Positions 18,371 to 27,648 are shown, numbered from the stretch's first letter. The stretch is DNA of 64,000 nucleotides from Acinetobacter oleivorans DR1 (GCF_000196795.1 NC_014259.1:124001-188000), one strand, 5' to 3'. Notes: generated by a model from the letters alone, not told the origin. Numbers and translations are program-made.

Positions 18371-18694
18371 TTAACTACCGCGATAAGTGGAGTAAGCAAA
18401 CGGGCTGATCAGTAATGGAATGTGATAATGCTGATTGATGTCTTCTACAAAAAATTGAATACAAACACGTGGGAAAAAAGTTTTAATTTGCTGCGATGAA
18501 AAATAAGGCGCAATCTCAAATTCAAGTTGATAAGCACCTGCTGCAAAGTCTGTTATTTCAAAATCACCCACTCGACCGTCTGGATTAGTGGTTGCGGTTG
18601 CAATCAACTCATGGGTTTCTGCATGAAACAACTTCACTTCTACTTGTGCAGCTGGTTTGCCTAAATTCGTATCTAAAATATGAGTGCTGATCAT
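18371..18694 (-). CDS. uraH: 5-Hydroxyisourate hydrolase (transthyretin-like)
   Basis: Hydrolyses 5-hydroxyisourate to OHCU, the second step of urate breakdown. The 107-residue transthyretin fold starts 'ISTHILDTNLGKPA' (active-site His), has 'TNPDGRVGDF' mid-protein and ends with the diagnostic C-terminal 'YSTYRGS'. Its start ATG overlaps the uraD stop as ATGA, so translation is coupled. Confidence 0.97.
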   Translation of the reverse strand: MISTHILDTNLGKPAAQVEVKLFHAETHELIATATTNPDGRVGDFEITDFAAGAYQLEFEIAPYFSSQQIKTFFPRVCIQFFVEDINQHYHIPLLISPFAYSTYRGS

Positions 18695-19194
18695 GCTTGT
18701 ATTTCCTGAGATAGACGTAATAGAGCAATCGCTGAGAGTTGCTGATGTACAATTACTTTTTCGATAGCTAAGTCATGTTGTAAACGTTCTTGTAGCTTTT
18801 TTAAAATCTCATCGCTACTGAGGCCCGCTGCTTTAATTAAAAAAATAAAGCCAAACTTTTGTTCATAATCGAGGTTGCCTTGTAGCAGCGCTTGTTGCGT
18901 TTGTTCATCTAAAGAAATGCCAGCTTGTTCCTGATTTGAAAAATGTTGCTCTTTTGCATTGAGTTGTTTTTTTGCTTGTCGTTCACCAATTTTTGGATGG
19001 GTTGCTAAAGCAGTTTCAATGTCTTGCCATGACCACATTTGACTTAAATTTTCTGCATGCTCTAAAAGAGATGCTTTTGATGAATAGGGACGTCCTGAAG
19101 TGATTTTCTCGGCCCATGCTGGAATGTGGACACAGTTTTTTAACAAAGTCTTGAGTTGTTCGGGTGGGGCTTGATTAAACTCGGCTAAAAACAC
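18691..19194 (-). CDS. uraD: OHCU decarboxylase
   Basis: Decarboxylates 2-oxo-4-hydroxy-4-carboxy-5-ureidoimidazoline to S-allantoin. The 167-residue helical protein shows 'RPYSSKASLLEHAEN', 'ATHPKIGER' (catalytic His region) and 'YEQKFGFIFLIKAAGLSSDEIL', all hallmarks of the family. The frame is open further upstream (to a TTG at 19248), but a GTG at 19194 with TAGGAATA ahead of it gives the normal N-terminus. The stop overlaps uraH. Confidence 0.94.
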   Translation of the reverse strand: MFLAEFNQAPPEQLKTLLKNCVHIPAWAEKITSGRPYSSKASLLEHAENLSQMWSWQDIETALATHPKIGERQAKKQLNAKEQHFSNQEQAGISLDEQTQQALLQGNLDYEQKFGFIFLIKAAGLSSDEILKKLQERLQHDLAIEKVIVHQQLSAIALLRLSQEIQA

Positions 19195-19294
19195 TGTTAT
19201 TCCTAAACTCGTTGTCGTGATACAGAGTTTTAGCAATAACAGTGCCAAGAGGGGTTCATGATTCGCTTATGAATTTGGAAAATTAAAAAATCAA

Positions 19295-20260
19295 TTATTT
19301 AGTTATGTGATTTTTATACCAATGTTCAGCAATGTCTTGACGACTACATATCCAGACTCGATCGTGCATTTGAATATAGTCGAGAAACTTTTGTAGTGCT
19401 TTAAAACGGCCTGGGCGCCCTAAAATACGGCAATGCATTCCAATCGACATCATTTTTGGTGCATTTTCTCCCTCTGCATACAGCACATCAAAACTATCTT
19501 TTAAATATTGAAAAAATTGTTCTGAACTATTAAATCCACCCGGTGAGCAGAATTTCATATCGTTACATTCCAGAGTATACGGAATAATCAGATGAGGACG
19601 TGATGCACCCGCAGCATTGGTGAGAGTCGTCCAAAAAGGCAGATCATCGCCATAATAATCAGAGTCGTATTGAATTTGTGGGAATTCTGCAAGTAATTGA
19701 CGTGTATTAGGGCTATCACGTCCAGTGTACCAACCGATCACTTTATTTCCAAACAAGTTTTCTAAGACAGATAAAGCTTGTTCTATATGCTGTTTTTCTA
19801 ACTCAATATCAGCATCTTGATAGTGAAGCCAACGGTAACCATGAGAAACCACATCATAATCAGCTTGCTTAATCGCTTCCACAATATAAGGATTGCGGAC
19901 AAGTGCCATTGCAACTCCAAAAATGGTCATTGGAAGTTTGCGCTTTTGGAACTCATTATGAATGCGCCAAAAACCAGCACGTGAACCATATTCGTACATC
20001 GAGTCCATCGACATATGTTTGGCTGGGTAACTTGCAGCGCCAATAATCTCCGATAAAAACTGTTCTGAGCCATCATCGCCGTGCTCAATATGTTTTTCGC
20101 CACCTTCTTCATAATTAAGAACAAATTGCACTGCAATCTTGGCATTGTTAGGCCATTTAACTTGTGGAGGCTGTCCGTGATAACCGATCAAATCACGTGA
20201 ATAAGGAGACTTTTGAATTTGCTCAATGAGCTCGGCTCCAGATAGATAAGATTTGGACAC
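19295..20260 (-). CDS. puuE: Allantoinase PuuE (polysaccharide-deacetylase-like)
   Basis: Cofactor-independent allantoinase that opens allantoin to allantoate. The 321-residue protein has the deacetylase-like barrel of PuuE: 'RDLIGYHGQPPQVKWPNNAKIAVQ...NYEEGGE', 'YGSRAGFWR', 'VVSHGYRWLHYQD', 'GWYTGRDSPNTR' and 'GMHCRILGRPGR'. The start is GTG 20260 with AAAAGGAGAG nine bases upstream. The frame extends upstream without a ribosome-binding site. Probably first gene of the puuE-uraD-uraH-permease operon. Confidence 0.95.
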   Translation of the reverse strand: MSKSYLSGAELIEQIQKSPYSRDLIGYHGQPPQVKWPNNAKIAVQFVLNYEEGGEKHIEHGDDGSEQFLSEIIGAASYPAKHMSMDSMYEYGSRAGFWRIHNEFQKRKLPMTIFGVAMALVRNPYIVEAIKQADYDVVSHGYRWLHYQDADIELEKQHIEQALSVLENLFGNKVIGWYTGRDSPNTRQLLAEFPQIQYDSDYYGDDLPFWTTLTNAAGASRPHLIIPYTLECNDMKFCSPGGFNSSEQFFQYLKDSFDVLYAEGENAPKMMSIGMHCRILGRPGRFKALQKFLDYIQMHDRVWICSRQDIAEHWYKNHITK

Positions 20261-20512
20261 GATTGCTCTCCTTTTGTTCAATTTTTCATAAATATTTAAA
20301 AAATCAGCTTGCATATTTTTATAGATGGACTGATATTGAAGATATGAAGATCTTCAAAATAAATTAAAACCAGTACGTTTAAGTCAGGAGATAACAAACC
20401 ATTACACCATCAAAATGTACAATTGAAGTCAGTTCATGCATGCTTAAAACATGCCAACATAAAAAAGTTTTGCATAGAAAAGATCCACAGTAAGAAAGAG
20501 AGGATGGTATTT

Positions 20513-20863
20513 ATGAATATTGAAATCCGCACAGATAAAAACATCCATAACAGCGAACGTTTAATTACTTATGTACGTGCAGAACTTACTCAAGAATTCC
20601 AACGTCATAGCGAACGTATTACGCATTTTTCGGTTCATTTTAGTGATGAAAATGGGGACAAAGGTGGTGACAAAGATATCCACTGTATGATTGAAGCGCG
20701 TCCTTCAGGTTTAAAACCGGTTGCAGTGCACCATAAAGCAGGAAATATTGACGCTTCAATTCATGGCGCGATTGAAAAATTAAAACGTAGCCTCGAACAT
20801 ACTTTTGAGAAAAAAGAACACCCGAGAGGTGGGCAACCAGAATTCATTGATGATGAAGTTTAA
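20513..20863 (+). CDS. HPF/RaiA-like ribosome-associated protein
   Basis: A 116-residue protein of the ribosome hibernation/sigma-54 modulation family: 'MNIEIRTDKNIHNSERL', 'RITHFSVHFSDENG', 'CMIEARPSGLKPV' and 'IHGAIEKLKRSLEHTFEKK'. Such proteins bind the 30S subunit in stationary phase or stress. The C-terminus is short and acidic. The frame is open upstream, but the ATG at 20513 has AGAGAGGA ahead and matches the family start. Standalone, with its own terminator at 20875. Confidence 0.8.
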   Translation: MNIEIRTDKNIHNSERLITYVRAELTQEFQRHSERITHFSVHFSDENGDKGGDKDIHCMIEARPSGLKPVAVHHKAGNIDASIHGAIEKLKRSLEHTFEKKEHPRGGQPEFIDDEV

Positions 20864-20874
20864 TTGAAAATGCT

Positions 20875-20899
20875 AAAAAGCCCTTCGGGGCTTTTTTTA
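20875..20899 (+). terminator. Intrinsic terminator after the HPF-like gene
   Basis: AAAAGCCC-TTCG-GGGCTTTT hairpin with a seven-T tail, about 10 bp past the stop. Confidence 0.93.
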
Positions 20900-21016
20900 T
20901 ATTTGATGAAAATAAAACTATTCACAACATTAGGTTTGCAATGCGATGCAATCAACCTCTAAAATCTGGAGAAGAGATTAGGCATAATAGCCCTAATATA
21001 TTTTTGAGAGATGGTC

Positions 21017-21562
21017 ATGTTAACCACCCAGCAGCAAGCTTTAATTAAAGCCATAGAAGAATTAGAACTCGCGCAAGTGCAGAAATTACTTGCTGACGGA
21101 CTTGATCCGAACTTTATTGATCCAGAGCAAGGGCCACCTGTATCAATTATCTGTGACGGAATTTTTAAATGGTGGGAAAATGTATCGGAAGCTTATGAAG
21201 CTGGTACACCATTATCAAAAGAAGAGAAGCAACAATCGTTACAAGTTTATCTCGATATTCTTGAAGCCCTAATTCAAGCTAAAGCCAATGTACACCTTTG
21301 GGATGCAGAAGAGTTTTATGGCCCGTTATGGGATGCAGCAAGCTCGGCATGTGCTCCTGCTGTTCAACGTTTACTCGATGAAAAAGTTGATCCAAACTCA
21401 CGTGATGAAGAAGGACTCACCGTTTTATCTTCAATCAGTCAGTTGTTCTTTGATTGCGATTTTGATGAAATAGATTGGTCAGAATCACTTGAAGAAGAGC
21501 GTGAAACATTAGAGTTATTGCGCCGTCATGGGGCTAAAATGACAAAAGAATTAACTACTTGA
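21017..21562 (+). CDS. Ankyrin repeat protein
   Basis: An acidic, soluble protein of about 181 residues. Two ankyrin-like units are visible: 'ELAQVQKLLADGLDPNFID' near the N-terminus and 'CAPAVQRLLDEKVDPNSRDEEGLTVL' in the second half, with a weaker C-terminal 'TLELLRRHGAKM'. Ankyrin repeats bind other proteins; the partner is unknown. Either ATG 21011 or ATG 21017 could start it; GAGAG favours 21017. The next gene starts 12 bp after the stop. Confidence 0.8.
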   Translation: MLTTQQQALIKAIEELELAQVQKLLADGLDPNFIDPEQGPPVSIICDGIFKWWENVSEAYEAGTPLSKEEKQQSLQVYLDILEALIQAKANVHLWDAEEFYGPLWDAASSACAPAVQRLLDEKVDPNSRDEEGLTVLSSISQLFFDCDFDEIDWSESLEEERETLELLRRHGAKMTKELTT

Positions 21563-21574
21563 TTGGACATTAAA

Positions 21575-22342
21575 ATGAAAATAGTACAAATTTTAACTTT
21601 TGCCCTTACAACTGTTGCTGCTGGAAGTACTTTCGCAGCAGAGTTTTCCTTTGACCGTCCTGGAGCAGGCTTCGGAACAGGTATTACACCAGTGGGTAAG
21701 TTAGCTTGGGAACAAGGTTTACCTAGCGCGACTTATACAGAGTCGACTGTCGACGGCGTTAAAGAAAAGACCGTAACTGTAAGTGAAGATATGCTATTCC
21801 GTACAGGTTTGGCTGATGGCTTAGAATTACAATTAGGTTGGCAAGGTCCAGCATGGACTCAAACCAAACGTGCTGGCAAAAAAACTGACAATTCAGGCTT
21901 TGGTGATGTAAGCATCGGTTTGAAAAAAGCAATTGATCTAGATGATGAAAACTTATCAATGGCTGTGTTAGCTCAGGCTGTCATTGCAACTGGTAATGAT
22001 GAATTTACTGCGCATGATGATATTTATAGCCTAAGCTCAGCAGTGGCTTATAAGTATGATGACTTGATTGATACCTCAATTACCATGCGTTACGAAGTGC
22101 AAAACAGTAATTGGGCTGTGACTGCAATTCCAGCAATCAACTATAAGATAGCTGGTAAACTTTCTGGATATTCTGAATTCATTTACCGTAAAGCTGAAAG
22201 CCAAGACTATGAATACGGTTTAGGTACAGGTTTAGTTTACGCTGTAAATAATCGTACTCAGCTTGACGCAAGTATCGGGGTCGATTTAGAGGGTCAAGAC
22301 AAGAGCTACAATGGTGGCTTAGGCGTGGCGTTCTTGTTCTAA
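21575..22342 (+). CDS. Putative outer-membrane beta-barrel protein
   Basis: A 255-residue protein with signal peptide (MKIVQILTFALTTV..., cut after 'TFAA') and mature start 'EFSFDRPGAGFGTGITP'. Alternating strands such as 'LQLGWQGPAW', 'FGDVSIGLKKAI' and 'YEYGLGTGLVYAV' end in 'GVAFLF', a barrel-type terminal Phe. It resembles the 'transporter'/phenol-degradation MetA family (Phenol_MetA_deg), which are outer-membrane proteins of unclear substrate. The true start is the ATG at 21575. It is probably cotranscribed with the ankyrin gene and dsbD. Confidence 0.75.
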   Translation: MKIVQILTFALTTVAAGSTFAAEFSFDRPGAGFGTGITPVGKLAWEQGLPSATYTESTVDGVKEKTVTVSEDMLFRTGLADGLELQLGWQGPAWTQTKRAGKKTDNSGFGDVSIGLKKAIDLDDENLSMAVLAQAVIATGNDEFTAHDDIYSLSSAVAYKYDDLIDTSITMRYEVQNSNWAVTAIPAINYKIAGKLSGYSEFIYRKAESQDYEYGLGTGLVYAVNNRTQLDASIGVDLEGQDKSYNGGLGVAFLF

Positions 22343-22360
22343 TCGAAGCAATTTAAATTT

Positions 22361-24187
22361 ATGTTAATGAAAAAGCTTATTCATCAGGGAATTCTTTATT
22401 TTCTAGCAGTCGCTGTTTGTGTGTTTAGCCAGTTGGTTTCCGCACAAGATAAGCTGCTCTCGCCCGAACAAGCTTTTTCATTTTCGGTTGAATCTTCTGA
22501 GCCGCATACTGCGAGTTTATCTTGGCAGATTCAGCCAAATTACTATCTATATCAGCATAAATTTACCGTACAACAAGGTACTCAACCTTTAGCTTTAAAT
22601 TTACCTAAAGCGATTGCCCAATATGATGAAAATTATGGGCAAAGTCAGGTTTACTACCATCAAGTTAATTTCAAAATTAAAACCAAGCCTTCAGAGCACT
22701 ATAGTGTCACTTGGCAGGGCTGTGCCAAAGATCGTATTTGTTATCCGCCACAAACCATTGAGTTTCAAACTGATGCAGATGGCTTGGTTGGTGTGCAAAA
22801 CCAAGCAGGAACAGCACCAAAACGATTGCTAGATTTGGCAAATACTCAATCCGACACTTCTTCAGATTCAAAATTTTTAGAAAAAGAGCAGAGTACAGAG
22901 CCTGTAGTAGATCCATCTACGCCACAAATTGCACAAGATCAGATCTGGTCAGCTAAGTTAATTGAGCACTCGCTTTGGTATGGAGTTTTATTATTTCTCG
23001 GTTTAGGCATGTTGCTCGCATTTACGCCATGTTCTTTACCGATGTTGCCTATTTTAACTTCGCTGATTATTCGAGAACATAAAGGTCTAAAGGCTTGGAC
23101 CATTGCACTTACTTTTGTTTGCAGCATGGCATTAGTCTATGCAGGCTTGGGTTTAATTGCTTCTTCGGCAGGTTTAAATTTTCAGCGCTGGTTACAACAG
23201 CCTGCAACTTTGATTGCTTTTAGTTTGTTGTTTATTGTATTTGCTCTGAACCTATTTGGCTTGTTTGAGATTCGTTTGCCACAAACATGGTTAAACAGAC
23301 TTGACCGTATTCAGTCGATGCAACAAGGTGGCACTTTAGTGGGTGCTGGAGTCATGGGTGTGGTTTCTGCACTCTTGGTCGGTCCTTGTATGACAGCACC
23401 TCTCGCTGGAACTTTATTATTTATTTCTCAAACACAAAACCAATGGCAAGGTGCTTTGCTTTTATTTTGCCTAGGTTTTGGAATGGGAATTCCGTTGTTA
23501 CTGGCAAGTATTTTAGGGGCAAAATTCTTACCTAAAGCGGGCGACTGGATGCATCAGATTAAAGTGATTTTTGCTTTTCTGATGTTGGGTTTAAGCCTCT
23601 ACTTTATTCGTCCGTTATTGCCAGATTGGAGCATGCAAGTACTTAGTTTAGTACTAGGCCTCGCTTTTATAGCATATGCTGTTTATCAGTTTTTCTGGAA
23701 AAAAGGACAGCTACAATGGCTCTACGCGATCTTATTATTAATCGTTACCCCTTTTGTAGCCTATAACCAATATCAGCATATTCAAAATCGAACTTTGCAA
23801 AGTTCTGACCACATGGCTGAGTGGCATGTTGCGACTAGCGCGGCAGACTTCCAAAAGATTTTAGCAGCAGCACCTACTGATCGGGCTATTGTGGTTGATG
23901 TATATGCCGATTGGTGTGTTGCTTGCCAACCAATTGAGCACCGTATTTTAAAAGCACCTGAGGTTCAGTCTGCTCTTACACCTTACTATTTAATTAAGCT
24001 TGATTTGAGTCATTATGATCAGTCACATGAAGCGCTACTCAAGCAATGGAATATTTTGGGACCACCGACCTATCTATTTTTAAGCCCAGAGCAAAAAGAG
24101 ATTCGTGCTCTACGCTTAACGGGTGCTTTTAGTCAGCAAGAACTTTTGCAACAACTCGCGAGTTTGGCAAAATTAAAACAATCATAA
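22361..24187 (+). CDS. dsbD: Thiol:disulfide interchange protein DsbD
   Basis: Moves electrons from cytoplasmic thioredoxin across the inner membrane to periplasmic reductases such as DsbC. The 608-residue protein has all three modules. The periplasmic alpha domain has Cys in 'GCAKDRICYPP'. The eight-helix beta domain has 'TPCSLPMLPIL' and 'VGPCMTAPLAG'. The C-terminal thioredoxin-like gamma domain has 'YADWCVACQPIE'. The signal peptide is at the start. It overlaps the convergent diguanylate cyclase gene by 6 bp at its 3' end. Confidence 0.96.
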   Translation: MLMKKLIHQGILYFLAVAVCVFSQLVSAQDKLLSPEQAFSFSVESSEPHTASLSWQIQPNYYLYQHKFTVQQGTQPLALNLPKAIAQYDENYGQSQVYYHQVNFKIKTKPSEHYSVTWQGCAKDRICYPPQTIEFQTDADGLVGVQNQAGTAPKRLLDLANTQSDTSSDSKFLEKEQSTEPVVDPSTPQIAQDQIWSAKLIEHSLWYGVLLFLGLGMLLAFTPCSLPMLPILTSLIIREHKGLKAWTIALTFVCSMALVYAGLGLIASSAGLNFQRWLQQPATLIAFSLLFIVFALNLFGLFEIRLPQTWLNRLDRIQSMQQGGTLVGAGVMGVVSALLVGPCMTAPLAGTLLFISQTQNQWQGALLLFCLGFGMGIPLLLASILGAKFLPKAGDWMHQIKVIFAFLMLGLSLYFIRPLLPDWSMQVLSLVLGLAFIAYAVYQFFWKKGQLQWLYAILLLIVTPFVAYNQYQHIQNRTLQSSDHMAEWHVATSAADFQKILAAAPTDRAIVVDVYADWCVACQPIEHRILKAPEVQSALTPYYLIKLDLSHYDQSHEALLKQWNILGPPTYLFLSPEQKEIRALRLTGAFSQQELLQQLASLAKLKQS

Positions 24188-25375
24188 GCTATTAACAGCT
24201 TCAGTCTGATGAAATGTACGTACCTGATTACGGCCTGAAGCTTTCACCGCGTAGAGAGCTTGGTCAGCCTGTCGAATAACAAGATAAGGGTCCTGTGCAA
24301 AAGCTGAACTGCTTATTCCAAAACTTGCACTAATATGAATAGGACTATTTTGAGCACTACAAACAGGTAATTCTTGTAAAGCACAGCGACAACGCTCAGC
24401 AATTTTTTCTGCTTGAATAATATCGGTGTGGGGGAGTAATAAAATAAATTCCTCTCCACCAAATCGACCAATAATGTCCTCGCTACGTAAGTTCTCAGAA
24501 AGACATTGAGCGATTTCAATTAAGACCTGATCACCTTGGTGATGGCCGTATATATCATTAATTTTTTTAAAATGATCGATATCAAGAAGTACCACAGCAT
24601 AATCAAATTGCTGTTGATGTAGCGACTCTAAATGCGTATTTAAACTACGTCTATTTAATACATTAGTTAATGGATCAAGTTGGCTTAAACGTTGAATATA
24701 AGTTTCGCGCTGACGCCATTGGGTGAGTAATATTTCAAATAAAATAAAACATGCCAATAAAATGGGCATAATAAAAAAAGCCATGCTTCCTAACCAAAAT
24801 GGATTGGTTTGAGCACGTTGCATCGCAATCAGATTAAATAAGGGTGCATAAGGCAAAACACCTTTCATACTCAAATAAGTACATACAGTTAAAATAATTG
24901 TCGCAGGTACAAGAGCGCTATAAACAATTTTTCGATCAAATAATACCAGACCTACCCCAATCGTGCCGACATAACCGACCATAGTGGCGGGGCTAATGCT
25001 GCCAATTAAATATCCATCGTGGCATAGCATGAGTGTAAAAAATTGCACGCTCACTAAAGGAATAATTCGTTGAGCCCATTCATCATTTTTGTAGCGATAG
25101 CAGGGGATAATCAAAAGAGCCAATAAAAATAAGGTTAATAAATTGAGCCAGATTTGCGACTCAACTAAAGGTAAATGTGTCCATTGCCAGACACTAGGGG
25201 TAATTAAAATATAACCTTTCCATAAAATCCAACTGAAATTCATTGCACAGGCAAGTGTAAGCATCAGTGCACTTTTTTGTAGTGGTGTCCAGTTGATGAT
25301 GTGATTATTGTAGATGAAATCGATTATCACCTGTTTTATTCTATGTATTGGATGAGTGATGAAACGACTTTTCAT
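24182..25375 (-). CDS. Membrane diguanylate cyclase (GGDEF)
   Basis: Makes cyclic-di-GMP. Residues about 30-215 form six hydrophobic helices, a membrane sensor region of unknown ligand. The C-terminal GGDEF domain has 'DPLTNVLNRRSL', 'LLDIDHFKKINDIYGH' and the active GGEEF signature in 'GRFGGEEFILLLP'. An RxxD allosteric site (RSED) lies exactly five residues before GGEEF, so product inhibition is expected. The start is ATG 25375, with GGAGG upstream. It is convergent with dsbD and overlaps it by 6 bp. Confidence 0.93.
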   Translation of the reverse strand: MKSRFITHPIHRIKQVIIDFIYNNHIINWTPLQKSALMLTLACAMNFSWILWKGYILITPSVWQWTHLPLVESQIWLNLLTLFLLALLIIPCYRYKNDEWAQRIIPLVSVQFFTLMLCHDGYLIGSISPATMVGYVGTIGVGLVLFDRKIVYSALVPATIILTVCTYLSMKGVLPYAPLFNLIAMQRAQTNPFWLGSMAFFIMPILLACFILFEILLTQWRQRETYIQRLSQLDPLTNVLNRRSLNTHLESLHQQQFDYAVVLLDIDHFKKINDIYGHHQGDQVLIEIAQCLSENLRSEDIIGRFGGEEFILLLPHTDIIQAEKIAERCRCALQELPVCSAQNSPIHISASFGISSSAFAQDPYLVIRQADQALYAVKASGRNQVRTFHQTEAVNSL

Positions 25376-25503
25376 AATAAGTAAGGCCTCCTAAATATAG
25401 ATGCCTCTTTGTTGGACCATCCTAAAATTGGATTGTTTAAATAATTTATGTTTTAAACATAACATGATTTTCAATTTATACATGATGACTTTTTATAAAG
25501 TAA

Positions 25504-25538
25504 ATGATGTGAAAAGTTTTGAGACCTATTCACATCAT
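25504..25538 (-). terminator. Stem-loop downstream of the esterase gene
   Basis: A perfect 10-bp inverted repeat ATGATGTGAA / TTCACATCAT with a 15-nt loop, just past the esterase stop and before the cyclase gene. The tail on the minus strand is only moderately T-rich, so terminator function is likely but not certain. Confidence 0.5.
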
Positions 25539-25549
25539 GTATAGATAAA

Positions 25550-26461
25550 TTAAGTTTTATCAAGTTCGTGAGCAAATTCGGCAATATCTGCCAATGCTTG
25601 TTTGGCTTCATCAAACCATGCATTAAACATCTGGAAATTATGCCACATGCCTGTATAAAGTTTGAATTGAACTTTAACACCAGCATCTTCAGCTTTTTCT
25701 CTAAAACGTTTGGCATCGTCTAATAAGATTTCTTTAGACCCCACTTGAACCAAAGTGGGCGGTAGGCCATGTAAGTCATCGAAAATAGGCGAAACACGTG
25801 GGTCATCAGCTGCAATATGATTGCCTATATAGTACTGAGTTCCTGTTTGCAGCGCTTCAATAGAGAGTAAGGCATCATGTTTTTTATTAAATCTGAGCGA
25901 CTCACTCGTGAGTGTTAAATCCAAAAAAGGAGATAGCAAAATCAGACCACTTGGCATGAGCTCGGGTTGTTCTTTTAAACGTAAGCAAAGTGCTAGCGCT
26001 AAATTTGCTCCGCATGAATCACCTGACAAAATAATATCTTTAGGCTGAACACCTTGTACTACTAAAGATTGATAGATGTCATATAGAGCTTCAGTTGCCT
26101 CAGGATAAGGATGCTCTGGTGCAAGTGGATAGTCCACATGAATAATCTGCATTTGAGTACGAGCAGCTAAATCCGTCATGAAAGCATGGTGTGTTTTGAC
26201 ACTGCCAAGAAAAAAAGCGCCGCCGTGAATGTGAAAAATCAGTTGAGTGGCAGAATCTTGTGGTTTGATTTCTTCACCTTTAATGCCTGCTAGCCGAATT
26301 GGGCGCACAGAAACATTTTTTTGCCTTGGGAAAGCACGACACATCTGATCTAGAACGGGACGTAAGGCGGTAGCCGGCAAATTTAGCTGACTTGGCTTGC
26401 GAATTGTTGTTTTAAGAAAAGTTTCTGTAAAATAATATTTCCAAACATTTGATATATTCAT
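25550..26461 (-). CDS. Alpha/beta hydrolase, hormone-sensitive-lipase-type esterase
   Basis: A 303-residue esterase with the HSL-family oxyanion motif 'FHIHGGAFFLGS' and nucleophile elbow 'GDSCGANLAL' (the usual GDSAG with Cys at the fourth position). The acid is likely in 'SPIFDDL' and the catalytic His in 'GMWHNFQMF'. It hydrolyses short acyl esters in related proteins; the natural substrate is unknown. No signal peptide. Divergent from the DUF2147 gene. Confidence 0.9.
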   Translation of the reverse strand: MNISNVWKYYFTETFLKTTIRKPSQLNLPATALRPVLDQMCRAFPRQKNVSVRPIRLAGIKGEEIKPQDSATQLIFHIHGGAFFLGSVKTHHAFMTDLAARTQMQIIHVDYPLAPEHPYPEATEALYDIYQSLVVQGVQPKDIILSGDSCGANLALALCLRLKEQPELMPSGLILLSPFLDLTLTSESLRFNKKHDALLSIEALQTGTQYYIGNHIAADDPRVSPIFDDLHGLPPTLVQVGSKEILLDDAKRFREKAEDAGVKVQFKLYTGMWHNFQMFNAWFDEAKQALADIAEFAHELDKT

Positions 26462-26613
26462 AGAGCATCCATTTTTATGCTAGTTTCTTGTTTTCTTGTA
26501 AATTTTATTTTGCAAGATTACAAGGTTACACGAAACAGTCACATTCAAAAATTGCAATATCTTTGCGACTTCTGAATACTAAAAATCTTGAAAGACCCAA
26601 GGATATTACAAAA

Positions 26614-27051
26614 ATGAAAAAGATTGCTTTAGCTTTAGGACTCATTGGTATGGCTGCATTTGCCAATGCGGCTGATTCACTCAATGGAACGGTATGGAAA
26701 ACGATTGATGATCAGACCAACAAGCCAAAAGCCGTAGTGAAATTTACGGAACAGAAGGACGGAACCTTAACTGCAACCATTCAAAACATTTTGACACCGG
26801 GCGAAGAAAACGCTTGTACAAAATGTGAAGGTCCGTATAAAAACAAACCACTTAAAGGTGTCACCATTGTACATAATTTAAAAAATGTAGGTGGTAACAG
26901 TTATGAAAACGGTACGATTTTAGACCCTAAATCTGGTAAAACTTACAAACTGAAAGGTGAGTTAACCGATGGCGGTAAAAAGCTTAAACTACGTGGTTAT
27001 ATTGGCGTTTCTGCACTTGGTCGTAACCAAACATGGATTCGCGCTAACTAA
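26614..27051 (+). CDS. DUF2147 exported protein
   Basis: A 145-residue protein with signal peptide MKKIALALGLIGMAAFANA, cut before 'ADSLNG'. The mature part has the DUF2147 landmarks: 'GTVWKTIDDQTNKPKAVVKF', a CxxC in 'NACTKCEGP', 'NGTILDPKSGKTY' and 'LRGYIGVSALGRNQTWIR'. Probably a periplasmic beta-barrel-like protein of unknown role. The open frame continues upstream, but the ATG at 26614 has AAGGAT ahead and starts the signal peptide. Confidence 0.88.
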   Translation: MKKIALALGLIGMAAFANAADSLNGTVWKTIDDQTNKPKAVVKFTEQKDGTLTATIQNILTPGEENACTKCEGPYKNKPLKGVTIVHNLKNVGGNSYENGTILDPKSGKTYKLKGELTDGGKKLKLRGYIGVSALGRNQTWIRAN

Positions 27052-27063
27052 AATTTTTAATAA

Positions 27064-27092
27064 AAAAAACGAGCCATATGGCTCGTTTTTTT
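27064..27092. terminator. Bidirectional terminator between the DUF2147 and YffB-like genes
   Basis: AAAACGAGCC-ATAT-GGCTCGTTTT hairpin, with A-run before and seven T after, between convergent genes. Confidence 0.92.
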
Positions 27093-27441
27093 ATGCTTGG
27101 ATGTTTTGATAGGTAGATTCATCAAAACCTACAATGAAACCTTGTGAGGTTTGTAAAACAGGTCTTTTAATTAAACTTGGTTGAGCAATGAGTGCTTCAA
27201 TAAGGTTATCTTCACTGCTTAAAGCACGATTTTGTTCTTCTTCTGAAAGCTTGCGCCAAGTCGTTCCTTTTTTATTGAGAACTGTATCTTGCCCAATTTC
27301 TTTTAACCAGATCTTTAAAGTATCTGCATCAATGCCTTGTTTTTTATAATCGTGAAAATCATAGCTAAGCGCTTTGGCTTGCAAAGCATCAAATGCTTTT
27401 TTCATTGAATTACAGTTTTTAATTCCATAAATTTTTAACAT
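27091..27441 (-). CDS. ArsC/Spx-fold protein, YffB-like
   Basis: A 116-residue thioredoxin-fold protein starting 'LKIYGIKNCNSMKKAFDAL', with a single active Cys like E. coli YffB, then 'HDYKKQGID', 'TTWRKLSEEEQ' and 'LIKRPVLQTSQGFIVGFDE'. YffB is a putative glutathione-dependent reductase; the arsenate reductase label often given to this fold is not supported here. The start is ATG 27441; codons further upstream look non-coding. Confidence 0.85.
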   Translation of the reverse strand: MLKIYGIKNCNSMKKAFDALQAKALSYDFHDYKKQGIDADTLKIWLKEIGQDTVLNKKGTTWRKLSEEEQNRALSSEDNLIEALIAQPSLIKRPVLQTSQGFIVGFDESTYQNIQA

Positions 27442-27648
27442 TTTATCGGACCATGTCAAAAAGAGAGAGCACACAGCCTAACCCAAAAAGCTTTTAAGCA
27501 CTACTTTATACCGATACTTTTAAAACAAATGAAAATTAATGATTAATCGAAAGAGAAATGTCATGTTATTGTCATAAGACAAAGCGATAATGAGCTTAAT
27601 AAGAAGAAATTAAAACTAAAAGAACTTAGCGCAAAAAATAAGAGACTT

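Noticed and set aside
27091..27441. Arsenate reductase
   Set aside because: The fold is ArsC-like, but the sequence is the YffB/Spx type with a single Cys and no arsenic genes nearby.
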